Assembly: GCA_934476675.1 (NCBI GenBank)
Contig: CAKSOE010000020.1
Location: forward strand, 1-54,192
Origin: an uncultured Clostridia bacterium
GTDB taxonomy: Bacteria; Bacillota; Clostridia; UBA1381
DNA length: 54,192 bases
Reading direction: 5' to 3'
Numbering within the stretch: position 1 is the first letter of the stretch; every line of letters starts with the position of its first letter. The notes beneath the pieces are model-generated. The model saw only the letters and a program-made list of their open reading frames with translations. It had not been told where the DNA came from and searched no databases. This document shows, one piece after another, positions 43,462 through 50,485 of this stretch. The position numbers and the translations under genes are program-made.

Positions 43462-46008
43462 ATGATTCTGGATAAAAGAACAATCAGAGATTTCAGAGAT
43501 AATCTGCCGCGAAATATTTCCATGATACTGATTATTGCTCTGTCTATGGCGCTTGTGGTGGCGCTGTGTTCCTCCACGGACTGCATAACCGAGACGATAT
43601 ACAGAGAATGGAAAAGCTGCAATGTTGAGGACGGCAGCTTTGAAACCTGCATACCGCTGTCAAAAAGAAATTTCAAAGAGCTGTCAGAGCTTGACGCGGA
43701 GATAGAGCAAATGTTCTATTTTGATATTTCGGCAAATAATGTGTCAACACTCCGCCTTTTTACCGCCAGAAACAGAATTGATTTGCTGTATACGGAAAGC
43801 GGAAATATACCGAAATCGGACGGCGAAATTTTTCTTGAAAAAAAATATGCGCAGTCTCACGGTATATCTGTCGGGGATTATATCGAAGTCGGCGGAGAAA
43901 GCCTTAATGTGTGCGGAATCGGCTGTTTCCCCGATTACAGTTATGTAAAGCAGAACAGCAGCGATGTTGCGGCAAATGATGAATTTTCGGTTGCCGCCGT
44001 GACGGAAAGTGACTGGAACAGGCTAAAAGGCGCAAACAAAACGGCATATAATTATGCCTATAAGTTGGGCAGCGGCTGTGACACGCGGGATTTAAAGGAT
44101 AAGCTGATGCATCTGAAATTCAATGCGGCATCGGTAAAGGATACATATTTAAAAGGGCAACTCGATTCAGCGGAGGAGCTGAAAGGCGGCTTTAACGATG
44201 CGTCGGCAGGTCTTAAAAGAGGCGCGGCGGCACTGGCAGACGGCATAGACACAATAGGGGAGGCTCTGCCGGAGCTTGATGAGGAAATGTCTGCATTAAA
44301 GGACGGTGCGCAGTCGCTGTATACGGGAATTGATGAAATGCAGAGAACCTACGGAAAATATCTTGACGAAAGCACACAGCTTGAAACCGTGAATTTAACG
44401 TCTTTTGGCGAAAAAAAGTACAATATACGCATAAACGATGCGGTTGACGATTCGCAGATAAGCAAGCAGTCGGCGTTGGTTATAGGAGTATTTCTGCTGA
44501 TTCTTTTGGTTTATATGCTTTCCGTTTTTGCCGGCGGAACGATTGAAAAAGAACGTGTCATTATCGGAACGCTGTATGCTTTGGGCTACAGCAGACATGA
44601 AATACTGTCGCATTATATAAAAATACCTGTGCTTGTCTCCGTATTCGGCGCCGTGCTCGGTACAGCAGGCGGATATATGCTTACGGATACTATGGTGGCA
44701 TCATCGGCAGGTTTGTATTCCTTCCCCGAAACAATACACGTTTATCCCGTTTATCTTTGGGCGTATTCATTGGGATTACCGCTGATATTTTCGTATGCTG
44801 TGAACCGATGGGTTCTTTCAAAAAAGCTTGACGCCGCACCGCTTAAAATGATGCGTTCCGCACCGCACGGCGGCGGTTTCAAGAATTTAAAGCTGAATAA
44901 TATGAGCTTTGAGAAAAAATACGGAATACGTCAGTTTTTTCGCGAACTTTCGGGGAATATAACGCTGTTTTTCGGGATAATAGTGTCGGCGCTTTTGATT
45001 ATGTTTTCCGTCTCCTGCTACGGCAGTATAAAAGGCTATATAAACGGAATTGCAGACGATGTTAACTACGAATATATGTACATTCTGAGAAATCCCGTCA
45101 CGGATCTGCCGAAAAATCCGTGTCTCGGCTATACACGCAGCTTTTATGCCGATTTTCCTATGACGGGCGGTGAAATGGAGGTCAGCCTTATCGGTATTGA
45201 CTATGATAATCAGTATTTCGGCTTTGCGCCGTATCTTAGCAGGGATTCGGATAAAATCTATATGTCGGATTCGGTAAGGATAAAATTCGGGTATCATATC
45301 GGCGATAGGGTGGTGCTGCGCGATAATGCGGAGGATAAGCTCTATGCCCTTGAGATTGCGGGTGAAACAAAATACGGAAACGGACTTTGCTTTTTCATGA
45401 ATATAGACGCCATGCGAAAGGCATTCGGTTATGAATATTACGATCCGGAGGATTATAAAAACGGTAAACCACGTCCGAAACCTGAAAGCTATTACTACAA
45501 TACGGTGTTTTCGGACGAACAACTGAATTTCAAGCATAATATGATGCTTTCGGAGGTGTCGAAAGCGGATATGAAAAGCGGCGCAAGTAAATTCCTGACG
45601 CTTATGTGGGATATGATTTTAATGATGATTGCGGTATCGGTTATAATATTTGTGTCCGTAATGTATCTGCTTATGAAACTTGAAATAGACCGCAGCAGCT
45701 TTTCGATTTCGCTGTTAAAGGCAATGGGTTATCCCGACAAAACGGTTAATTTGTTTTATCTGGGCAGCTCGTTTTATATAACGCTTGCTGCGATTGTGTT
45801 CGGAATACCGTTTTGCAGGATTATTGTGGGAATTGCGTATCCGTTTTGCGTGTCAAACGTGAACGCAGGATTTGAGGCGATAATGTCACCGTTGCAGTAT
45901 GTGATTGTTATTCTGATAATTCTGGCATCATATTTTGCAACACGCAGTATGCTTATCGGGTATCTGAAAAAAATAAAGCTGACGGAGATTTTAAAAAACA
46001 GAGAATAG
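43462..46008 (+). CDS. FtsX-family ABC transporter permease
   Basis: 848 residues with the two-FtsX-domain plan of large Gram-positive ABC permeases: a first helix (about 18-38), a long outer domain, three helices (about 340-440), a second single helix (about 500-520), a second outer domain, and three final helices (about 720-840). The first outer domain holds an Ala/Gly/Leu heptad-like stretch (about 230-300, GLKRGAAALADGIDTIGEAL). Substrate is unknown: such systems move lipids, peptides or antibiotics. Control by an iron box is unusual and ties it to metal stress. Confidence 0.85.
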   Translation: MILDKRTIRDFRDNLPRNISMILIIALSMALVVALCSSTDCITETIYREWKSCNVEDGSFETCIPLSKRNFKELSELDAEIEQMFYFDISANNVSTLRLFTARNRIDLLYTESGNIPKSDGEIFLEKKYAQSHGISVGDYIEVGGESLNVCGIGCFPDYSYVKQNSSDVAANDEFSVAAVTESDWNRLKGANKTAYNYAYKLGSGCDTRDLKDKLMHLKFNAASVKDTYLKGQLDSAEELKGGFNDASAGLKRGAAALADGIDTIGEALPELDEEMSALKDGAQSLYTGIDEMQRTYGKYLDESTQLETVNLTSFGEKKYNIRINDAVDDSQISKQSALVIGVFLLILLVYMLSVFAGGTIEKERVIIGTLYALGYSRHEILSHYIKIPVLVSVFGAVLGTAGGYMLTDTMVASSAGLYSFPETIHVYPVYLWAYSLGLPLIFSYAVNRWVLSKKLDAAPLKMMRSAPHGGGFKNLKLNNMSFEKKYGIRQFFRELSGNITLFFGIIVSALLIMFSVSCYGSIKGYINGIADDVNYEYMYILRNPVTDLPKNPCLGYTRSFYADFPMTGGEMEVSLIGIDYDNQYFGFAPYLSRDSDKIYMSDSVRIKFGYHIGDRVVLRDNAEDKLYALEIAGETKYGNGLCFFMNIDAMRKAFGYEYYDPEDYKNGKPRPKPESYYYNTVFSDEQLNFKHNMMLSEVSKADMKSGASKFLTLMWDMILMMIAVSVIIFVSVMYLLMKLEIDRSSFSISLLKAMGYPDKTVNLFYLGSSFYITLAAIVFGIPFCRIIVGIAYPFCVSNVNAGFEAIMSPLQYVIVILIILASYFATRSMLIGYLKKIKLTEILKNRE

Positions 46009-46160
46009 GGGATGTAAAAAAAGTCCAGACCGCAAAAGGCAATTTTATGAGGAATGAGACGGATACCTTTTGCTACGAACAAACTGAACCACTCGAAGTA
46101 CACATGTACGCCGTCGGGTTCGGTTTGTACGTTCTGAAACATTTTTTCCTATCCCCTTAA
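46006..46160 (-). repeat. dispersed intergenic repeat, copy 2 (inverted)
   Basis: A 155-bp block between ftsX-type gene and the feo region. Its ends are imperfect inverted repeats, GGGGATGTAAAAAAAG (46008-46023) and about 46139-46156. The core GTACACATGTACGCCGTCGG (46098-46117) is the complement of copy 1 with one or two changes. It reads PDGVHVYFEWFSLFVAKGIR and on to AFCGLDFFYIP on the minus strand, but that frame runs into the permease gene and has no start signals. It is best seen as a repeat, not a gene. Confidence 0.6.
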
Positions 46161-46196
46161 TAAGGAGCTGTAAAATTTTTTTTACAGCTCCTTATT
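46159..46196. terminator. terminator of the dtxR gene
   Basis: Perfect 17-bp arms (46159-46175 with 46180-46196), T4 loop, and A/T-rich flanks on both strands. Confidence 0.85.
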
Positions 46197-46569
46197 TTAT
46201 GATATTCTTCTTTTGTAGGTGTTCTTTCAGCTTTTCAAAGGTCTGCTGACTTATAACGTGTTCAACCTTGCAGCTGTCCTCGTAAGCAATATCATGCTCG
46301 ACGCCCAGCGCCATAAGCGCCTCGGCGATTACCTCGTGCCGTTCGTAGACCTTTTCTGCAATTTTCATTCCTTTTTCGGTAAGCGTTATATTGCCGTCAT
46401 GGTCAACGATGATATATCCCTCCTCACGGAAGGATTTCATAGCAACCGAAACGCTCGGCTTTGTAAAGTTTAAAAAATTTGCAATATCAATACTTCTTAC
46501 ATAACCCTTCTGCCGCTTTATCATAAGGATTGCTTCAAGATAATTTTCGGCGGATTCTTTTATTACCAT
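46192..46569 (-). CDS. DtxR-family metal-dependent transcriptional regulator
   Basis: 125 residues: winged helix (about 1-65; RSIDIANFLNFTKPSVSVAM is the recognition region) and a metal-binding/dimerisation domain (about 66-125; GMKIAEKVYERHEVI, EDSCKVEHVIS with the usual Cys/Glu/His ligands). It lacks the SH3-like third domain, like MntR and short clostridial forms. Divergent from the feo operon, whose promoter has three boxes of the type DtxR/IdeR proteins bind, so it is the best candidate regulator. Fe or Mn specificity cannot be told. Confidence 0.88.
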   Translation of the reverse strand: MVIKESAENYLEAILMIKRQKGYVRSIDIANFLNFTKPSVSVAMKSFREEGYIIVDHDGNITLTEKGMKIAEKVYERHEVIAEALMALGVEHDIAYEDSCKVEHVISQQTFEKLKEHLQKKNIIK

Positions 46570-46590
46570 AATTTTACTACCTCTGTTTCT

Positions 46591-46630
46591 GTTATAATGC
46601 CATTATAACACATTCCGAAAGCAATGTCAA
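46591..46630 (-). promoter_or_regulatory. dtxR promoter with its own palindrome
   Basis: On the minus strand TTGACA (46625-46630) and TATAAT (46602-46607), 17-base spacer. The 19-bp perfect palindrome GTTATAATGCCATTATAAC (46591-46609) covers the -10. It differs from the GGTTAG box, so autoregulation may use another protein or a looser site. Confidence 0.6.
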
Positions 46631-46745
46631 ACCGAAATATAAAATAACGGTTAATCGGAGAATTTTAGAAAATGCACAAAAATATACGAACGTAAATATT
46701 AAAAACGTAAAATTTGACGAAATGAAAAAAAATTTAAAGAACATA

Positions 46746-46836
46746 TTGACAAAACGAATTAGTTATGTTAAACTAACTGATGAAGGTTAGCGAAAGCTAA
46801 CTGTATATTTTGCGCATTGGTTAGGTAGACCTAACC
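46746..46836 (+). promoter_or_regulatory. feo promoter with three DtxR-type boxes
   Basis: TTGACA (46746-46751) and TAAACT (46769-46774), 17-base spacer. Three 18-bp boxes follow in register: AGTTATGTTAAACTAACT (46761-46778, over the -10), GGTTAGCGAAAGCTAACT (46785-46802) and GGTTAGGTAGACCTAACC (46819-46836, best symmetry). Repression by a metal-loaded DtxR-type protein is the natural reading. The rest of 46631-46745 is A+T-rich without visible genes. Confidence 0.75.
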
Positions 46837-46851
46837 GGAACGGAGGGAAAA

Positions 46852-47064
46852 ATGATGCCTCTTAGCTTAGCAAGTGTTGGGGAAAACAACATCATTAAAA
46901 GAATCGGCGGAAAGCCGGAGGTAAAAAAACACCTCGAAAACTTAGGATTCGTTGTCGGCGGGAATGTGCAGGTAGTCAGCACGCTCGGCGGGAACGTTAT
47001 AGTCAACGTTAAAGAGGCGAGAGTTGCCATAAGTGAAGAAATGGCACGGAAAATTATGATTTAA
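46852..47064 (+). CDS. feoA: FeoA-domain protein 1
   Basis: 70-residue SH3-like FeoA protein that assists FeoB iron uptake. Pattern MPLSLASVGENNIIKRIGG, HLENLGFVVGGNVQVVS and a closing EARVAISEEMARKIM are typical. ATG at 46852 (or 46855) follows CGGAGG at 46841-46845. First of two adjacent feoA genes. Confidence 0.88.
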   Translation: MMPLSLASVGENNIIKRIGGKPEVKKHLENLGFVVGGNVQVVSTLGGNVIVNVKEARVAISEEMARKIMI

Positions 47065-47089
47065 TATATTGAGTATTGGAGGAAAAGCA

Positions 47090-47311
47090 ATGAAAACATT
47101 AAAGCAGGCAAAAATCGGTGACAACGTAACCGTGGTAAAGCTTCACGGTGAGGGCGCCGTAAAGCGCAGACTGATGGACATGGGACTTACAAAGGGAACG
47201 CGGGTGCATATCCGTAAGGTTGCTCCGCTCGGAGATCCGGTTGAGGTTACGGTTCGCGGATATGAGCTGTCTTTGAGAAAAGCAGACGCAGAAATGATTG
47301 AAGTAGAATAA
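47090..47311 (+). CDS. feoA: FeoA-domain protein 2
   Basis: 73 residues, a second FeoA with MKTLKQAKIGDNVTVVKLHG, KRRLMDMGLTKGTRVHIRKV, APLGDPVEVTVRGYELSLRK. It is closer to the classical FeoA consensus than the first copy. Start at 47090 after GGAGG (47079-47083). Two FeoA proteins before FeoB are common in Clostridia. Confidence 0.9.
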   Translation: MKTLKQAKIGDNVTVVKLHGEGAVKRRLMDMGLTKGTRVHIRKVAPLGDPVEVTVRGYELSLRKADAEMIEVE

Positions 47312-47325
47312 TTTTTTTGAAATCG

Positions 47326-47343
47326 GGTTAGCACAGACTAATC
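47326..47343 (+). promoter_or_regulatory. DtxR-like box before feoB
   Basis: GGTTAGCACAGACTAATC has the same 18-bp layout as the boxes before feoA, with a weaker right half. It lies between feoA2 and feoB where no promoter is evident, so it may be an extra operator or chance. Confidence 0.4.
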
Positions 47344-47362
47344 AAGAAAGAGAGGAAAAGAT

Positions 47363-49849
47363 ATGAATATCAGAATTGCCCTTGCAGGTAATCCGAACTG
47401 TGGTAAAACTACATTGTTCAACGCGCTCACAGGCTCGAATCAGTTTGTGGGAAACTGGCCGGGAGTTACGGTAGAGAAAAAGGAAGGTAAGCTTAAAAAG
47501 CATGACGGCGTAGTAATTACGGATCTTCCGGGTATATATTCGCTTTCGCCGTACACCCTGGAGGAGGTTGTTGCAAGAAATTATCTTGTAGGTGAAAGAC
47601 CGGACGCAGTTTTAAACATTATAGACGGTACAAACCTTGAAAGAAACCTCTATCTTACAACACAGCTTACCGAACTGGGAATACCGGTTGTAATAGCAAT
47701 CAACATGATGGACGTTGTAAGAAAGAACGGCGATAAGATAAACATTGCAGAGCTTTCACGTGAGCTTGGCTGCAAAATCGTAGAGATTTCGGCGTTAAAG
47801 GGCGACGGAGTAATGACGGCGGCAGAGGAGGCCATAAAAGCTGCTCAGAACGGAAAAACAGTGCCTATGCACACTTTCTCGGGAGCGGTAGAACACGCAA
47901 TCGCACACATTGAAGAAGCGGTTCTTCACAATATGCCTGAGGACGAACAGAGATGGTATGCGATAAAGATATTTGAGCGTGATGAAAAAATTATCGAAAA
48001 GCTTAATATCAAGCCCGACGTTATGCAGCATATCGAGGCTGACATTCGTTCGGCGGAAAATGAGCTTGATGACGACGCGGAAAGTATCATAACAAATGAG
48101 CGTTATGTGTACATAGCAGAGGTTATTAAAGGCTGCTACAAAAAGAAGAATGCAGGAAAGCTTTCAAATTCGGATAAAATCGACCGTGTTGTTACAAACC
48201 GTTGGCTGGGACTTCCGATTTTCGCAATCATAATGTTCCTTGTTTATTACATATCAATGGTAGGTATAGGTTCAATGGCAACCGACTGGGCGAATGACGG
48301 CTTGTTTGGTGACGGCTGGCACTTATTCGGAATAGGAACGTCTCAGTATGAAGAGGTTGCCGATGAATATACGGCGGCTTCGGAGGCGGTAAATGCGTTT
48401 ACCGAAATTGATGTTACGGCAGAGGATTTCGATGCAGATACGGCTCTTAAAGAAATGAAAGCCTTTGAGCCGGCATCGGAAACAGCTAAGGTAGAAGTAG
48501 AAGATGAAGAAACTCTTGCAACAAACGAAATGACAGCTTACTATTCGAAAATTCCCGACGGAGCTGATGAGGAAGAAACAGTTGCAATGAGCTATGAGGA
48601 CGCAGTTGCGTACTTTGAGGAAAACGGCTTTGACGAGCCTGACCCCGCCGATTACGGCGTTTGGGTTCCGGGTGTTCCGGCGCTTATAGGCGGCTTGCTT
48701 GAAAAAGCAAACTGTGCTGAATGGCTTTCGGGTCTTATTCTTGACGGTATCGTTGCCGGTGTCGGCGCAGTTCTGGGCTTTGTACCGCAGATGCTTGTAC
48801 TGTTCCTGCTTCTGGCATTCCTCGAAGCTTGCGGATATATGGCAAGAATCGCATTCGTGCTTGACAGAATATTCAGAAAATTCGGTCTTTCGGGTAAATC
48901 GTTCATTCCTATGCTGATAGGCACGGGCTGCGGCGTTCCGGGTATCATGGCATCGAGAACCATCGAAAATGACCGTGACCGCAAAATGACAATTATGACA
49001 ACGACCTTTATCCCCTGCGGAGCAAAGGTACCGTTTATCGCAATGATTGCAGGTGCAATCTTCGGCGGCTCGGCATGGGTTGCTACATCGGCTTACTTTG
49101 TAGGTATGGCGGCAATTATCGTATCGGGTATCATGCTTAAAAAGACAAAGATGTTTGCAGGCGATCCCGCACCGTTCGTTATGGAGCTTCCGGCATACCA
49201 TCTGCCGACACTCTTAAACGTTCTGCGCAGTATGTGGGAACGCGGCTGGTCATTCATCAAAAAAGCGGGTACAATCATCTTGCTTTCAACAATTCTTGTA
49301 TGGTTCACGACCTACTTCGGATTTGTTGACGGAGAATTTATAATGCTGAGCGAGGATCAGCTTGACATGAGTATACTTGCGGCAGTAGGCAACGTTATCG
49401 CACCGATTTTCAAGCCGCTCGGCTGGGGCAACTGGCAGGCAGCTGTTGCTTCGATTACGGGTCTTGTTGCAAAGGAAAATATCGTCGGTACAATGGGTAT
49501 TCTCTACGGCGGCAGCGGCGATACTTACGCAACGCTTGCAGGTGCATTTACGGGAATTACGGCATATTCATTCCTGGTATTCAATTTGCTCTGCGCACCG
49601 TGCTTTGCGGCAATCGGAGCTATCAAGCGTGAAATGAACAATGCTAAATGGACATGGTTCGCAATCGGCTATCAGTGCCTGTTCGCTTATGCGGCAGCGC
49701 TGATGGTAAACCAGTTCGGTAATGCGTTTACCGGAAATGTAAGCGTAGTCGGAATTATATTTGCGGTTATCGTTCTGGCATTTATCGTATATATGCTCTT
49801 TAAGCCTTACAAAGAAGCAAGCACGCTTAAAGCTAATGTAAGAATGTAA
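47363..49849 (+). CDS. feoB: ferrous iron transporter FeoB
   Basis: 828-residue Fe(II) uptake protein. The cytoplasmic G domain has G1 GNPNCGKTT (9-17), G3 DLPG (54-57), G4 NMMD (114-117) and G5 SALKG (143-147). A GDI helical region follows to about 275, then the membrane part from 281, with GTGCGVPGIMASRTIEN and PCGAKVPFIAM gate/core motifs. Between helix 1 and helix 2, residues about 326-432 form an acidic extracytoplasmic insert (YEEVADEYTAASEAV to DEPDPADYG), longer than in E. coli FeoB. Start at 47363 after AGAGGAAAAG. Core of a metal operon. Confidence 0.95.
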   Translation: MNIRIALAGNPNCGKTTLFNALTGSNQFVGNWPGVTVEKKEGKLKKHDGVVITDLPGIYSLSPYTLEEVVARNYLVGERPDAVLNIIDGTNLERNLYLTTQLTELGIPVVIAINMMDVVRKNGDKINIAELSRELGCKIVEISALKGDGVMTAAEEAIKAAQNGKTVPMHTFSGAVEHAIAHIEEAVLHNMPEDEQRWYAIKIFERDEKIIEKLNIKPDVMQHIEADIRSAENELDDDAESIITNERYVYIAEVIKGCYKKKNAGKLSNSDKIDRVVTNRWLGLPIFAIIMFLVYYISMVGIGSMATDWANDGLFGDGWHLFGIGTSQYEEVADEYTAASEAVNAFTEIDVTAEDFDADTALKEMKAFEPASETAKVEVEDEETLATNEMTAYYSKIPDGADEEETVAMSYEDAVAYFEENGFDEPDPADYGVWVPGVPALIGGLLEKANCAEWLSGLILDGIVAGVGAVLGFVPQMLVLFLLLAFLEACGYMARIAFVLDRIFRKFGLSGKSFIPMLIGTGCGVPGIMASRTIENDRDRKMTIMTTTFIPCGAKVPFIAMIAGAIFGGSAWVATSAYFVGMAAIIVSGIMLKKTKMFAGDPAPFVMELPAYHLPTLLNVLRSMWERGWSFIKKAGTIILLSTILVWFTTYFGFVDGEFIMLSEDQLDMSILAAVGNVIAPIFKPLGWGNWQAAVASITGLVAKENIVGTMGILYGGSGDTYATLAGAFTGITAYSFLVFNLLCAPCFAAIGAIKREMNNAKWTWFAIGYQCLFAYAAALMVNQFGNAFTGNVSVVGIIFAVIVLAFIVYMLFKPYKEASTLKANVRM

Positions 49850-49876
49850 ATATTAAACGGTTAGGAGGATTTTCGG

Positions 49877-50047
49877 ATGACTTGGTTTTTAAACAACATA
49901 GGAACAATTATTGTATCGGCAATACTCTTGGCGGCGATTGCGCTCATTGTACGCAGCATGAGAAAAGACAAGGCGCAGGGGAAATCCTCCTGCGGCGGCA
50001 GCTGTGCACACTGCGCAATGCACGGAAAGTGCCACGGCGGAAAATAA
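49877..50047 (+). CDS. FeoB-associated Cys-rich membrane protein
   Basis: 56 residues: one helix (about 7-25) then a basic turn and a Cys/His-rich tail CGGSCAHCAMHGKCHGG. This is the PF12669-type peptide found after feoB in Firmicutes; it may deliver or sense iron at FeoB, perhaps replacing FeoC. TAGGAGG (49862-49868) gives the start. Confidence 0.85.
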   Translation: MTWFLNNIGTIIVSAILLAAIALIVRSMRKDKAQGKSSCGGSCAHCAMHGKCHGGK

Positions 50048-50081
50048 TAAACGGCTTTCCACTGAAAGGAATGGTTGAATT

Positions 50082-50237
50082 ATGGGCAACGGACTGGAAT
50101 CGTTCTTATACGGTGTTTGTGCGGCTGCGCTCTGCGCGGCAACAGCTGCGTTGGCTGCGGTCATTAAGAGAAAGTGTAAAAAGTACTTAAAAAATATGTG
50201 TGCCGCATCTGAGCGGCGGAACGGAGAATTAAAATGA
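50082..50237 (+). CDS. small single-helix peptide
   Basis: 51 residues not assigned to a family. An Ala-rich hydrophobic helix with two Cys (about 8-29; YGVCAAALCAATAALAAVI) is followed by a basic tail KRKCKKYLKN. GAAAGGA lies 11 bases upstream of the ATG. Its stop overlaps the next start (ATGA). Coding status rests on this tight packing in the operon. Confidence 0.6.
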   Translation: MGNGLESFLYGVCAAALCAATAALAAVIKRKCKKYLKNMCAASERRNGELK

Positions 50238-50467
50238 AACTGTTAGACTGTCTTAAAAACGAAAAATTTCTTTGCTTTGCAGGCGGCGTGCTTGCCGCAA
50301 CATACGGAGTAAAAGCGGTTAAAAGCGATAAAACAAGAAAGGCTTGTGTAAAGGGACTGGCAAAATGTATTAAGCTCCAGAATGACGCACAGGAAACTTT
50401 CAAAAACATGAAAGAAGAAGCAGAGGACATCTGCTGCGATGCAAAGCAGGAAGTGGAAAACAACTAA
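50234..50467 (+). CDS. DUF6110-like small protein
   Basis: 77 residues. The N-terminal part FLCFAGGVLAATYGVKAVKS is weakly hydrophobic and the rest is a charged helix ending CCDAKQEVENN. It resembles DUF6110 proteins that sit beside heavy-metal P-type ATPases; function is unknown. The ATPase starts 18 bases further on. CGGAGAA precedes the start. Confidence 0.7.
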   Translation: MKLLDCLKNEKFLCFAGGVLAATYGVKAVKSDKTRKACVKGLAKCIKLQNDAQETFKNMKEEAEDICCDAKQEVENN

Positions 50468-50485
50468 GAAAAGAAGGTAGCGGAA

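Noticed and set aside
45774..46142. 122-codon minus-strand frame containing PDGVHVYFEWF
   Set aside because: Most of it is antisense to the FtsX permease and the rest is the dispersed repeat; no start signals.
48323..49201. Long (292-codon) frame antisense to feoB
   Set aside because: Lies fully within feoB; composition is Cys/His-rich as expected for complementary frames of this codon use.
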